Below are positions 25,240 to 33,836 of a stretch of DNA of 64,000 nt, piece after piece (position 1 is the stretch's first letter; every line of letters starts with the position of its first letter). Under the pieces are notes generated by a model. That model was not told where the DNA came from. It was given only the letters and a program-made list of their open reading frames with translations, and did not search any database. Location of the stretch: contig NZ_FOUU01000002.1 of the NCBI RefSeq assembly GCF_900114975.1, forward strand, positions 232,649 through 296,648, written 5' to 3'. Position numbers and translations under genes: made by a program. The DNA is from Thermodesulforhabdus norvegica. GTDB lineage: Bacteria > Desulfobacterota > Syntrophobacteria > Syntrophobacterales > Thermodesulforhabdaceae.

Positions 25240-26965
25240 AGAGCTCTATTACAGGTCGCTCCGACGCACCATAGCCTTAACGATAGTGGCCGTATCTCTC
25301 ATTCCTCTTTTCCTTATGGCCGCCGTTGCCGGATACCGCTTTCACACCTCCTACAAGCACAGAGTTATCGGTCACATTCAGGAGATCGTGGAAAAGCATG
25401 CCCGACAGATAGATCAATTTCTCAGGGAGAAGCTTGCGGAAATTCAGACTCTTGCAACCCTGATGCCCCTTGAGAAGCTGACGGATAGTGCCGGTCTGGC
25501 GGAGATTCTTAACAACCTCCAGAGAAATTTCGGCGGGGTTTATGTCGATTTGGGATGTGTGGACTCCACCGGGTACCAGATTGCCTATGCCGGCCCTTTC
25601 CATCTCGTCAGGGCCAACTATGCCGATGCCAGGTGGTTCAAAGAAGCCAGCAAGCAGCCCTATTTCATAAGCGATGTTTTTCTCGGCCTGAGAGGTCTTC
25701 CTCACTTCATCGTTGCCGTTCAGGTTGCTTACGGTGATTCCTTCCTGATACTCCGTGCAACCATAGATTTTCTCGGCTTTACCCGTCTCGTTGAAAGTGT
25801 TCGTGTGGGCGAAACGGGCCGCGCTTTCATCGTGAACCGGCTTGGCGAGTACCAGACTGCCGTCTCATTCCAGCCCCTCATGGAACCCTGGAAGATTCTC
25901 GAAACCCTTTTCGGAGAAGATGTTGCGGGATCGTCAGGGCTGAATCGGGTAAGAACCGATGCAGTAGCGCCGTACAGGGAGATAAACGGGACACTCTACG
26001 TGGCAAAACCTCTTAAGAACGGTAACTGGTTTATGATCTACGAGCAGGACAGCCGCGATGCCTTTTCCGAACTCTACGCGGCAAGGCGTTTCAGCATTGC
26101 CCTCGTGGCACTGAGCATCGTTACCGTCGTCCTCGTTGCCTGGGCGCTCTCTTACAGGGTGGCGGAGAGAATTGAGCAGGCGGACCGTGAAAAGGAGATT
26201 CTCAGTGAACAGGTGATCCAGACCGGTAAGCTTGCGTCTCTGGGTGAGCTTGCCGCCGGCGTGGCTCACGAGATTAACAACCCCGTTGCCATCATGGTGG
26301 AAGAGGCCGGGTGGATTGAGGATCTCCTGCCCGAGATCGAGGCCGTGGCAAAGTCTGCGGGTCGTGAGGATCTGGTGGCGGAGATTGCCAATACGGTCCG
26401 TCAGATAAAGACTCAGGGAGCCCGTTGCAAGGACATAACCCAGAAGCTCCTGAGCTTTGCCCGTGGAAGCGATGCACGGGTTCAGGAGGTTAATGTAAAC
26501 GATGTAGTCGAAGATGTCGTTGGGGTCGTCAGCCAGAAGGCCCGTTACGATCGCGTGAATCTTAAGGTCGAATGCGCCGATGCTATAAAACCCGTGCTCG
26601 CTTCCCCATCAGAACTCCAGCAGGTTTTGCTTAATCTCATAAACAACGCCCTTGATGCCATGGACACCCGCGGAGGAGAACTCACCCTGCGGACCTCCCA
26701 GGAGAACGGCTGGGTCGTCATAACCGTCGCCGATACGGGACCCGGTATTCCCGAGTCCATACTGCCCAGAATCTTCGATCCCTTTTTCACGACAAAGCCG
26801 GTAGGCAAGGGCACGGGATTGGGGCTTTCCATCTGCTACGGGATAGTTAAGCGGCTGGGCGGCGAAATCACCGTCGATAGCGTGGTGGGACAGGGAACAA
26901 CCTTTGGGGTTTATCTTCCCGTGATCCGCGAAGAGGAAGAAAGCCGTGGTGGAAGATCGGAATAA
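25226..26965 (+). CDS. Membrane sensor histidine kinase with Cache domain
   Basis: 579 residues from ATG 25226, which has GGAG upstream; the earlier start at 25202 is in the previous gene. TM1 lies about 14-36, with a periplasmic Cache sensor ([41 protein letters not shown]), TM2 about 283-305, H348 ([11 protein letters not shown]) and an intact ATPase domain ([27 protein letters not shown]). It is the third member of the Cache-kinase set with 4242 and 18472. Two receivers follow directly, overlapping by 20 bases then 4 bases, so it may feed both. Confidence 0.94.
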   Translation: MGRNEELYYRSLRRTIALTIVAVSLIPLFLMAAVAGYRFHTSYKHRVIGHIQEIVEKHARQIDQFLREKLAEIQTLATLMPLEKLTDSAGLAEILNNLQRNFGGVYVDLGCVDSTGYQIAYAGPFHLVRANYADARWFKEASKQPYFISDVFLGLRGLPHFIVAVQVAYGDSFLILRATIDFLGFTRLVESVRVGETGRAFIVNRLGEYQTAVSFQPLMEPWKILETLFGEDVAGSSGLNRVRTDAVAPYREINGTLYVAKPLKNGNWFMIYEQDSRDAFSELYAARRFSIALVALSIVTVVLVAWALSYRVAERIEQADREKEILSEQVIQTGKLASLGELAAGVAHEINNPVAIMVEEAGWIEDLLPEIEAVAKSAGREDLVAEIANTVRQIKTQGARCKDITQKLLSFARGSDARVQEVNVNDVVEDVVGVVSQKARYDRVNLKVECADAIKPVLASPSELQQVLLNLINNALDAMDTRGGELTLRTSQENGWVVITVADTGPGIPESILPRIFDPFFTTKPVGKGTGLGLSICYGIVKRLGGEITVDSVVGQGTTFGVYLPVIREEEESRGGRSE

Positions 26966-27341
26966 CGGCAGGATTCTGATTGTGGACGACGAAGTGGGCT
27001 ACACGGACGTGCTGTCGCGGAGGTTGAAAAAACGGGGCTTCCATGTGGAGTGTGCCTCCTCAGGCAAGGAGGCGCTCAACAAGCTCAGGAGCGGCTCCTT
27101 CGACGTGGTCGTGCTGGATCTGAAAATGGAGGATCTGAACGGACTGGAGGTGCTTCGGATCTTCCGGATCATGGAGCCCTCCATGCCGGTCATCATGCTT
27201 ACGGGACACGGTTCTGAAGAGGCTGCCCGGGCCGGAAAAGAACTGGGCGCCTTCGACTACCTGGGGAAGCCCTGCGATTTCGACACGCTTCTCCAGGTCA
27301 TAAAGAAGGCCCTTTCTCATAGAAAGGGGGGAGAGGCATGA
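26946..27341 (+). CDS. Stand-alone response regulator receiver
   Basis: 131-residue CheY-like receiver with GTG start inside the end of the kinase gene. Active-site residues are present (IVDDEVGY, VVVLDLKMEDLNG, MLTGHGS, DYLGKPCDF). The loop after the phosphoacceptor reads EDLNG instead of the common PGMDG, a small departure seen only here in the window. No output domain. It overlaps the next receiver gene by ATGA. Confidence 0.9.
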   Translation: MVEDRNNGRILIVDDEVGYTDVLSRRLKKRGFHVECASSGKEALNKLRSGSFDVVVLDLKMEDLNGLEVLRIFRIMEPSMPVIMLTGHGSEEAARAGKELGAFDYLGKPCDFDTLLQVIKKALSHRKGGEA

Positions 27342-27778
27342 TCGAAAACATAAGGCTTCTTGTAGTCGATGACGAGCTGGATTTCCTGGAAACCCTGATG
27401 AAAAGGCTGAAAAAGCGGGGTGTGCAGGTAAAGGGGGTGAAAAGCGGAGAGGAAGCCCTGGAATGTTTGAGTCAGGATCCCTTCGATGTGGTGATCCTCG
27501 ATGTAAAGATGCCGGGTATGGATGGCCTGGAAACCCTGAGAGCCATAAAGGCCAGGCATCCTCTTGTGGAGGTGATCATGCTTACGGGACATGCAAATGT
27601 GGAAACGGCCGTAACGGGGATGGAACTGGGTGCCTTCGACTATCTCATGAAACCAATGGACATAGACGAACTGCTCTACAAGGTGCAGGATGCCTATCAA
27701 AAAAAGGTGCTTCACGAGACCAGGATTGCCCTGAGGCGAAAGATTGCACAGGGCGAGCTAGAAAACGAGGAAACATAA
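27338..27778 (+). CDS. Stand-alone response regulator receiver
   Basis: 146 residues with a complete receiver active site (VVDDELDF, VVILDVKMPGMDG, MLTGHAN, DYLMKPMDI) and a charged helical tail. Very similar in pattern to the receivers at 7787 and 9999, which flank the SLC13 transporter; here it directly precedes the TSUP transporter. This recurring receiver-transporter adjacency hints that the subgroup works with anion transport. Confidence 0.92.
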   Translation: MIENIRLLVVDDELDFLETLMKRLKKRGVQVKGVKSGEEALECLSQDPFDVVILDVKMPGMDGLETLRAIKARHPLVEVIMLTGHANVETAVTGMELGAFDYLMKPMDIDELLYKVQDAYQKKVLHETRIALRRKIAQGELENEET

Positions 27779-27798
27779 CAAAAAGGAGGAATCAGGGT

Positions 27799-29088
27799 AT
27801 GAGCTTAATTCGCAAAACTTATGAAGCCTTGCTGGCCGCTTCGGTGGCCCATGCAAAGTGGGAGATTGACACGGTACGGAACATCGTCACGAGTAAAAAG
27901 AGGCTTTTCCTTCTTGCAGTGGCCGCGCTACCGGCGTTGCTTTTTGCCGTGGGCTTTGCGGCGTCGGGCGGTGAACTTCCGGCCGTTCTGGGCGGCAAGT
28001 CGGCCTATGCCCCTGCCTTTTACAACACCAGGATCTTTCTGATTTCCATACTCGTCGGGCTTTGTGCCGGACTCATAACGGGCTGCATAGGTGCCGGAGG
28101 CGGCTTCGTTATAACCCCTGCGCTTATGAGTGCGGGCATCAAGGGGATTCTTGCCGTTGGAACGGACCTGTTCCACATTTTCGCAAAGGCCATCATGGGC
28201 ACGGTGGTCCATAAAAAACTGGGAAACGTCTGTGTCGGACTTGCAATTGCTTTTCTCGTGGGTTCGGGAATTGGAGTGACGGTGGGAGGAACTCTTAACA
28301 GGGCAATATACGAGTATAACCCCGTTATGAGCGATCTTTTTATCAGCGTGGTTTATGTCGTGCTCCTTGGCTTCCTCGGTATTTATGCCTTTGTTGACTT
28401 CCTGAGGCTTCGAAAATCCGGTGTGGATGTGGGAGGCCATCACGGCGAAAGCCCAAAAGGGACCAGAGCAGCTTCCGGGAAAGTCGGGCTGCCGGCACGA
28501 CTGCAGTCCCTATCAATCCCTCCTACCATAAGATTCGACATGGACCTCGTACCGGGAGGTAAGAGGATCTCGGCTTGGTTCGTTGCCGCTGCCGGTTTTG
28601 TCGTGGGAATGGTTGCAGCTATTATGGGAGTGGGTGGCGGATTCCTGACCTTCCCGATATTCGTTTATGTCCTCGGCGTCTCTTCCTTCACGACGGTCGG
28701 AACCGATATCCTTCAGATCATATTCACGGCAGGATATGCCTCAATAAGCCAGTATGCCATCTACGGGTTCATCTTCTACACGCTGGCCATGGGAATGCTT
28801 CTCGGATCTCTTCTGGGTATCCAGATCGGTGCTCTCACGACAAAGGTCGTTAAAGGGATCTATATACGGGGGTTTTATGCAACCACAATACTTGCGGGTT
28901 TCCTGAACCGGCTCTTTGCCCTTCCCGGAAAGCTCGTGGATATGAAGGTCATAAGCCTTTCTCCGGCATCGGTGAAAACGCTTTCGGTTGTGGGAAATTG
29001 GGTCTTCTTCGTTCTGATCGGCATTTTTGGCGTCTGGGTGCTGTCTAAGTTTGCAGGAAACCTGAAGGTTCTTAGAGGGGAGGCATAA
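27799..29088 (+). CDS. TSUP/TauE-SafE family anion permease
   Basis: 429-residue membrane protein with an N-terminal extension of about 75 residues and two homologous TSUP halves: GLCAGLITGCIGAGGGFVIT with VGTDLFHIF, and GMVAAIMGVGGGFLTFPIF with VGTDILQIIF. The two halves are linked by a hydrophilic loop of about 70 residues. TSUP members move sulfite, organosulfonates or other sulfur-containing anions; the substrate here is not determined. AAGGAGG precedes ATG 27799; the in-frame codon at 27463 lies inside the receiver gene and is rejected. The next gene encodes a likely membrane partner. Confidence 0.9.
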   Translation: MSLIRKTYEALLAASVAHAKWEIDTVRNIVTSKKRLFLLAVAALPALLFAVGFAASGGELPAVLGGKSAYAPAFYNTRIFLISILVGLCAGLITGCIGAGGGFVITPALMSAGIKGILAVGTDLFHIFAKAIMGTVVHKKLGNVCVGLAIAFLVGSGIGVTVGGTLNRAIYEYNPVMSDLFISVVYVVLLGFLGIYAFVDFLRLRKSGVDVGGHHGESPKGTRAASGKVGLPARLQSLSIPPTIRFDMDLVPGGKRISAWFVAAAGFVVGMVAAIMGVGGGFLTFPIFVYVLGVSSFTTVGTDILQIIFTAGYASISQYAIYGFIFYTLAMGMLLGSLLGIQIGALTTKVVKGIYIRGFYATTILAGFLNRLFALPGKLVDMKVISLSPASVKTLSVVGNWVFFVLIGIFGVWVLSKFAGNLKVLRGEA

Positions 29089-29090
29089 AG

Positions 29091-29795
29091 ATGATAAAGC
29101 ATGGAAGACAATTCACGGCAGGTGTCGTATTAACGATTACCTTCTTCGTCGTGCTCTGGATTATGTTTCAACCCTACTTCGGTGGTGAAAACGCTTTTCA
29201 CGCCGCAGACCGCCTCTTTAATCAGATCTCAAAAGGCTCGAGCTACTTCATGAAGGAAATGAGCGAGAAGGCCTCATCGGCTAGGGGAAAGGTTGTAGAG
29301 GTCAGGCTAGGCATCGAATCGGAACTTCTGAAAGCCAACATACAGAGGATTCTCTCAAGTAACGGGATCACAACCTGGACGGAGGGTAACGCTGTGCATC
29401 TCAGGGGAGATCTGGGCGTTCTTCTTTCTGCCGCCGTAGCCGATTCGGATGATATGTATTACAATCGAGGTGAGGCCGTAAGAGAGCGCTACGGGATTGA
29501 CGAGCGTCAGGTTCTCTTTGCCTGGTGGAAGACCCTTGGAATGCTGAATAAAGAACTTACGCCCCAGAAGCAGTTTGCCCTGGCAAAACTTGCAAAGGAT
29601 ATCCAGAGCCGCGCGGTTGAAGTGGGATATAACTTTTACGGTATAAAGCCGAAAAAAGTGGCCGAAAAAGCGGGAATCCTCACTTTCGCCCTCCTGTTCT
29701 ACGTTATTTACACAATGTGGTGGGGATGTGCGATTCTGATGCTCTTTGACGGCATAGGGCTGGAGATGAAGGCCGGAGCGAAAAAGGAGGTGTGA
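29091..29795 (+). CDS. Two-TM membrane protein next to TSUP permease
   Basis: 234 residues with a TM near the N-terminus (about 9-28), a large extracytoplasmic helical domain with YGIDERQVLFAWWKTLG and YNFYGIKPKKVAEKAGI, and a second TM near 190-215 (LTFALLFYVIYTMWWGCAIL). No family is recognised. It starts two bases after the permease stop, which argues for a co-translated accessory subunit of the permease. The last codons and the stop form one arm of the hairpin at 29785-29825. Confidence 0.7.
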   Translation: MIKHGRQFTAGVVLTITFFVVLWIMFQPYFGGENAFHAADRLFNQISKGSSYFMKEMSEKASSARGKVVEVRLGIESELLKANIQRILSSNGITTWTEGNAVHLRGDLGVLLSAAVADSDDMYYNRGEAVRERYGIDERQVLFAWWKTLGMLNKELTPQKQFALAKLAKDIQSRAVEVGYNFYGIKPKKVAEKAGILTFALLFYVIYTMWWGCAILMLFDGIGLEMKAGAKKEV

Positions 29796-29845
29796 GTTTT
29801 CCTCCCCCCTTTTCTCACACCTCCTCCCCGCGCTTTTGCGCGGGG
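29785..29845 (+). other. Two back-to-back hairpins between membrane-protein and PEP-synthase-like genes
   Basis: Hairpin 1: AGGAGGTGTGAG (29785-29796, spanning the stop codon) pairs perfectly with CTCACACCTCCT (29814-29825). Hairpin 2: CCCCGCGC (29826-29833) pairs with GCGCGGGG (29838-29845) over a TTTT loop. There is no T run after either, so they are better seen as processing or stability elements, or an attenuator dividing the operon, than as simple terminators. Confidence 0.6.
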
Positions 29846-29867
29846 TCACTCACATCGGAGAGTGAAG

Positions 29868-32495
29868 ATGACCATGGCGGGTTTCATCTCAGCTATAAAA
29901 CGGTTGGCCGGACCTTTTTTCTCACGCCGCCCTCGGTCATCTTCTCTCAAAACCCACGATATAAATGAACTCCGCCTTACCTTTCAAGCCCGCTATCTGG
30001 CCTTCCGCCGCCTCATCGAGGCAAACAACAGGGCCCTGGCCATAATGACCGATATTGAGGAGAAGCTTCGAGGCACCCGTCCTTTCGGTATGTCCTATAT
30101 TCGTGCTGCCTGTACCGAGATAACCACACAGGTGTACACTATGGTTCAGAACCTGAATATCCTGGCCGATGACAGGTATCGAGAACTTTACGACGTTTTT
30201 GAATCCATAAGGCGGAGGATTCAGGGTGAACTGAAGGAATCCCCGATTTCCTGCTCTGCCGACCTTCCATCACCCCCTCTTGTCGTGGATCTCTCCGTCG
30301 TAACCCGCGAAGAGGCCGATCTGGTAGGGCCCAAAATGGCCAATCTCGGAGAGTTGAGGAATCGATTGGGTGTAGTCGTTCCCGATGGGTTCGTTATAAC
30401 GACCGAAGCCTTTCGGCTTTTCGTCAGAGAACACGGTCTTCAGGACGAGATAGCCCGCATTATACAGAGTGCCGACCGGGAGGACATGGACGGGCTTTAC
30501 AGGATGAGCACCCGGCTCCAGAAGGCTTTTATGAACAGTGCGGTTCCGGAAGAACTCAGGCGCGAAGTCCTGTCCCATGTTGATGCTCTTAAGAAGAGGC
30601 TTGGCCCGTCGGTCAGACTTGCCCTGCGGTCCAGTGCCATCGGGGAAGATGCAAAGGGGGTGTCTTTTGCCGGTCAATATCGGTCTGTGCTGAATGTGTC
30701 GGAGGATTCCCTCTTCGACGCTTACAGAGAAGTCATTGCCAGCCTCTACAACCTGACGGCCATGACCTACCGCTACCGACACGGAATTCTTGAGGAGGGG
30801 CTTGCCATGGCCGTCGGCTGTCTGGTCATGGTGGATGCCGTGGCGGGTGGGGTTCTTTACACCCGCCATCCCTTCGGCAGCGATGATGTGCTCCTGATCA
30901 ATTCAATCTGGGGGCTTCCACGGGCCGTTGTGGATGGGACAGGGCGCTTCGATGAGTTTCTGGTGACCCGCAGAAAACCCCATGAGATCATCGAAAAGCG
31001 CATTCGGGACAAGGAACGGAAGTTCGTGTGTTTGCCCGATGAGGGAATATGCAGGTTTGAAGTTGTCGGAGAAGAACGTTTGCAGCCCTCTCTCAGGGAC
31101 GAAGAAGTGATAAAACTTGCCGACCTTGCCGTAAAGATAGAAGAACACTTTGGAGAGCCTCAGGACATTGAATGGGCCGTTGATTCAGCGGGGAGAATCG
31201 TCATACTCCAGGCCCGTCCTCTTCAGGTAGCGCAGAAGCCCCGCGTCGTCGGTGATTTTAGAACCGACCTGCCGGTTATAATTCAGGGAGGAACGACGGC
31301 CTCTCCAGGGGTTGCGTCCGGGCAGGTGTTTTTTCTAAGGCGTCATGCCGATCTGCTGCGGGTTCCGGAAGGCGCAGTTCTCGTGGCGGCTCAGGCCCTC
31401 CCGGCATGGGCATCGGCACTCCGACAGGCTTCGGCTCTGGTTACGGAGGAAGGCAGTATCACGGGACATCTGGCCCATGTGGCAAGGGAATTCAACATAC
31501 CGGCGGTTTTCGGAATGACCGGAGCGATCGCCGCCCTGAAGGAGGGGCAGATCGTTACGGTTGATGCCTTACGGTGCATGGTAATTGATGGAGAGCACAG
31601 ACCGGCAGAAGGTGATAACACCCGGACTGCAAGGCCTCTTATGGTGGGTACGCCCGTGCACGACCTTCTCAGCAGAATAGCTTCTCATGTCGTTCCTCTG
31701 ACGCTCCTTGATCCTGATTCGCGGGAGTTCCGTCCCAGGTATTGCAGAACCTATCACGATATTACCCGTTTCTGTCACGAAAAGGCCGTGTTAGAGATGT
31801 TCAGCTTCGGGACGGAGCATGCTTTCCCTGAAAAGAGTGCCAAAAGGTTGGTGACGGACATCCCCATGCAGTTCTGGCTGCTGGACCTGGACGGGGGCTT
31901 CAGGGAGGAAGTGAAAGGGCCTTATGTTTCTCTGGAACAGATTGCCTGTAAACCCATGATAGCTCTGTGGGAAGGGATGACGGCAGTCCCCTGGGAGGGC
32001 CCGCCTCCGGTTGATGCCCGCGGCTTTATGGCAATCCTTCATGAAGCAACCATGAACCCTTACCTGGATCCCGGGCTATCCTCGCCTTATGGCGTAAAAA
32101 ACTACTTCATGATATCTCGCCACTACTGCAGCCTTCAATCCCGCTTCGGCTTTCACTTTTCCGTTGTGGAAGCCTATGTGAGCGAGCGGAAGAGAGAAAA
32201 CTACGTGAGCTTTCGCTTTAAAGGAGGCGCGGCGGATCTAAAAAGAAGGATCATGAGAGCCCTTTTCATACAGGACATTCTGGAAGATTACGGATTCAGT
32301 ACCAGGGTCACCGAAGACTCTTTGACGGCCCGCATCGAGGGTCATCCCGAAGAGACAATGCTTGGCCGTCTTCGTGTACTGGGATACATTATAATACATA
32401 CCCGGCAATTGGACATGATCATGGCCGATTCATCGTCGGTGGAGCATTACAGGAACAGGTTTTTGAAGGACCTGGAGGCTCTGGCCTGGAGATAG
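29868..32495 (+). CDS. PEP-synthase-like protein lacking the PEP-binding barrel (paralogue 2)
   Basis: 875 residues from ATG 29868 (GGAG seven bases upstream). Same order as the protein at 15455: an N-terminal coiled region (1-140), a PPDK-type ATP-grasp domain (VGPKMANLGELRN, LALRSSAIGEDAKGVSFAGQY), a swivelling domain with His534 in EGSITGHLAHVAREFNIPA, and the same unassigned C-terminal domain (FWLLDLDGGF, FHFSVVEAYVSE, NYVSFRFKGGAADLKRRI). The pair is highly similar in architecture but clearly diverged, so this is an old duplication. Each member lies in one arm of the same divergent sigma-54 regulon. Confidence 0.88.
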   Translation: MTMAGFISAIKRLAGPFFSRRPRSSSLKTHDINELRLTFQARYLAFRRLIEANNRALAIMTDIEEKLRGTRPFGMSYIRAACTEITTQVYTMVQNLNILADDRYRELYDVFESIRRRIQGELKESPISCSADLPSPPLVVDLSVVTREEADLVGPKMANLGELRNRLGVVVPDGFVITTEAFRLFVREHGLQDEIARIIQSADREDMDGLYRMSTRLQKAFMNSAVPEELRREVLSHVDALKKRLGPSVRLALRSSAIGEDAKGVSFAGQYRSVLNVSEDSLFDAYREVIASLYNLTAMTYRYRHGILEEGLAMAVGCLVMVDAVAGGVLYTRHPFGSDDVLLINSIWGLPRAVVDGTGRFDEFLVTRRKPHEIIEKRIRDKERKFVCLPDEGICRFEVVGEERLQPSLRDEEVIKLADLAVKIEEHFGEPQDIEWAVDSAGRIVILQARPLQVAQKPRVVGDFRTDLPVIIQGGTTASPGVASGQVFFLRRHADLLRVPEGAVLVAAQALPAWASALRQASALVTEEGSITGHLAHVAREFNIPAVFGMTGAIAALKEGQIVTVDALRCMVIDGEHRPAEGDNTRTARPLMVGTPVHDLLSRIASHVVPLTLLDPDSREFRPRYCRTYHDITRFCHEKAVLEMFSFGTEHAFPEKSAKRLVTDIPMQFWLLDLDGGFREEVKGPYVSLEQIACKPMIALWEGMTAVPWEGPPPVDARGFMAILHEATMNPYLDPGLSSPYGVKNYFMISRHYCSLQSRFGFHFSVVEAYVSERKRENYVSFRFKGGAADLKRRIMRALFIQDILEDYGFSTRVTEDSLTARIEGHPEETMLGRLRVLGYIIIHTRQLDMIMADSSSVEHYRNRFLKDLEALAWR

Positions 32496-32516
32496 AGCCA
32501 CTGCAAGAGGTTTAAA

Positions 32517-33803
32517 ATGGCAAAGGGTGATAACAGGTCGGAAAAATACATAACCATCCCCTTTTCGCATTCAAGACTGGCGAAGCGGAACCGTCAGCTT
32601 GCTGCCCTGATGGAGATGAGTGCATGGCTGGTGAAAACGGAGGATGTCTGTGAGTTGATGGAGGGGTGTCTGGACATAGTCATGTCCCGTTTCGGTATGG
32701 ACACGGGTCGGCTTTACGCCGTTTCCGACGACAGGACCTGTCTTGAGTTGAAAGCCCATCGGGGCATGGACGTAGCCGGTCTGGAGCAGATCCGTTTCGG
32801 TGAGGGATTCACCGGCAGGGCTGCCCTTACGAAGTCTTTTCTTGCACAGCGCGTGGAAGATCTCGGGGATTCCGAAAGGGCGAGAATTCTACGATCCCGC
32901 GGAATTCGCATCGTCATCTGCGTGCCTCTGTTGGTGGCGGGGCGTCTTGAAGGGGTTATGAATCTCGGGGCACGAAGGTCCATAAGGCTTAACCAGAATC
33001 GTGTTGACCTTCTTATGGCAATGGGACAGCAGATTGCCGTGGCCCTGAGCCACTGTCGTCTGATGGGACACCTTAGCAGAAAGGTTGAGGAACTTCATCA
33101 GAGGAAAGAGGTTATAAAGTTCTTTGCGTCCAGTATATCTCACGATCTCAAAGGCCCCATCATAGCGGCCTACGGCTTTGCCCGCAGGTTGCTTGCCCGG
33201 TGTCAGGACTCTTTTGACGATAAGACCAGGTTTTATTGCAGTCAGATTATGAAGTCCTGCCAGGCTGCTATGGAGCTTCTGGAGCAGATAAATTCACTGG
33301 TGCACACCCGAGAAATGCCGATGAGACTGGAAGAAGTGGCGCTGGAGGCCGTGGTTCAGGAGGTTTGTGAAGAGCTGTCGGAAATCTGCGAAAAGCTCGG
33401 GGTGTCGGTAAAGATAGCCTGTCGTCTGCCCGTCATCGTCGCCGACAGGATCATGATTACCCGGGTTTTGAGAAACCTGATTCATAATGCCATTAAGCAC
33501 GGAGGCGCCGACTTAATAGAAGTGGGATGTGATGAGACGCCGACGCATTATGTGCTCTGGGTAAAGGACAACGGCCAGGGAATTCCCGAAGAAGCCCATA
33601 AGGATCTTTTTAAGCCCTTTCATGCCATTTATTCGCCGGGGTCTAACAGGACTCCTTCGGGGTCGGGCCTTGGTTTGAGCATCGTCAGGGAGGTGGCAGA
33701 GCGGCACAGGGGTTCGGTGTGGGTGCATTCTAAGCCGGGAGCCGGAAGTGTTTTTCACGTGAGCATTGCAAAGCAGGGTCATCTGTCTTGTTGCGTCGGA
33801 TAA
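32517..33803 (+). CDS. Cytoplasmic GAF-domain sensor histidine kinase
   Basis: 428 residues without TM segments. A GAF domain spans about 30-180 (FGEGFTGRAALTKSFLAQ, RIVICVPLLVAGRLEGVMNL), the phosphoacceptor is H209 (SSISHDLKGPIIAAYGFARR), and the ATPase domain is complete (NLIHNAIKHGG, DNGQGIPEE, GSGLGLSIVREVAERH). The H-box type differs from the HEINNP kinases around it and is closer to the phytochrome/KdpD-like class. It ends with a Cys pair (SCCVG). It is 21 bases downstream of the PEP-synthase-like gene. Confidence 0.93.
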   Translation: MAKGDNRSEKYITIPFSHSRLAKRNRQLAALMEMSAWLVKTEDVCELMEGCLDIVMSRFGMDTGRLYAVSDDRTCLELKAHRGMDVAGLEQIRFGEGFTGRAALTKSFLAQRVEDLGDSERARILRSRGIRIVICVPLLVAGRLEGVMNLGARRSIRLNQNRVDLLMAMGQQIAVALSHCRLMGHLSRKVEELHQRKEVIKFFASSISHDLKGPIIAAYGFARRLLARCQDSFDDKTRFYCSQIMKSCQAAMELLEQINSLVHTREMPMRLEEVALEAVVQEVCEELSEICEKLGVSVKIACRLPVIVADRIMITRVLRNLIHNAIKHGGADLIEVGCDETPTHYVLWVKDNGQGIPEEAHKDLFKPFHAIYSPGSNRTPSGSGLGLSIVREVAERHRGSVWVHSKPGAGSVFHVSIAKQGHLSCCVG

Positions 33804-33836
33804 AGGACTCTTTCTTTAAAGTAACGGAGGTGAACC

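Noticed and set aside
27463-27798. Upstream extension of the TSUP permease gene to 27463
   Set aside because: It lies entirely within the receiver gene in another frame; ATG 27799 has its own AAGGAGG site.
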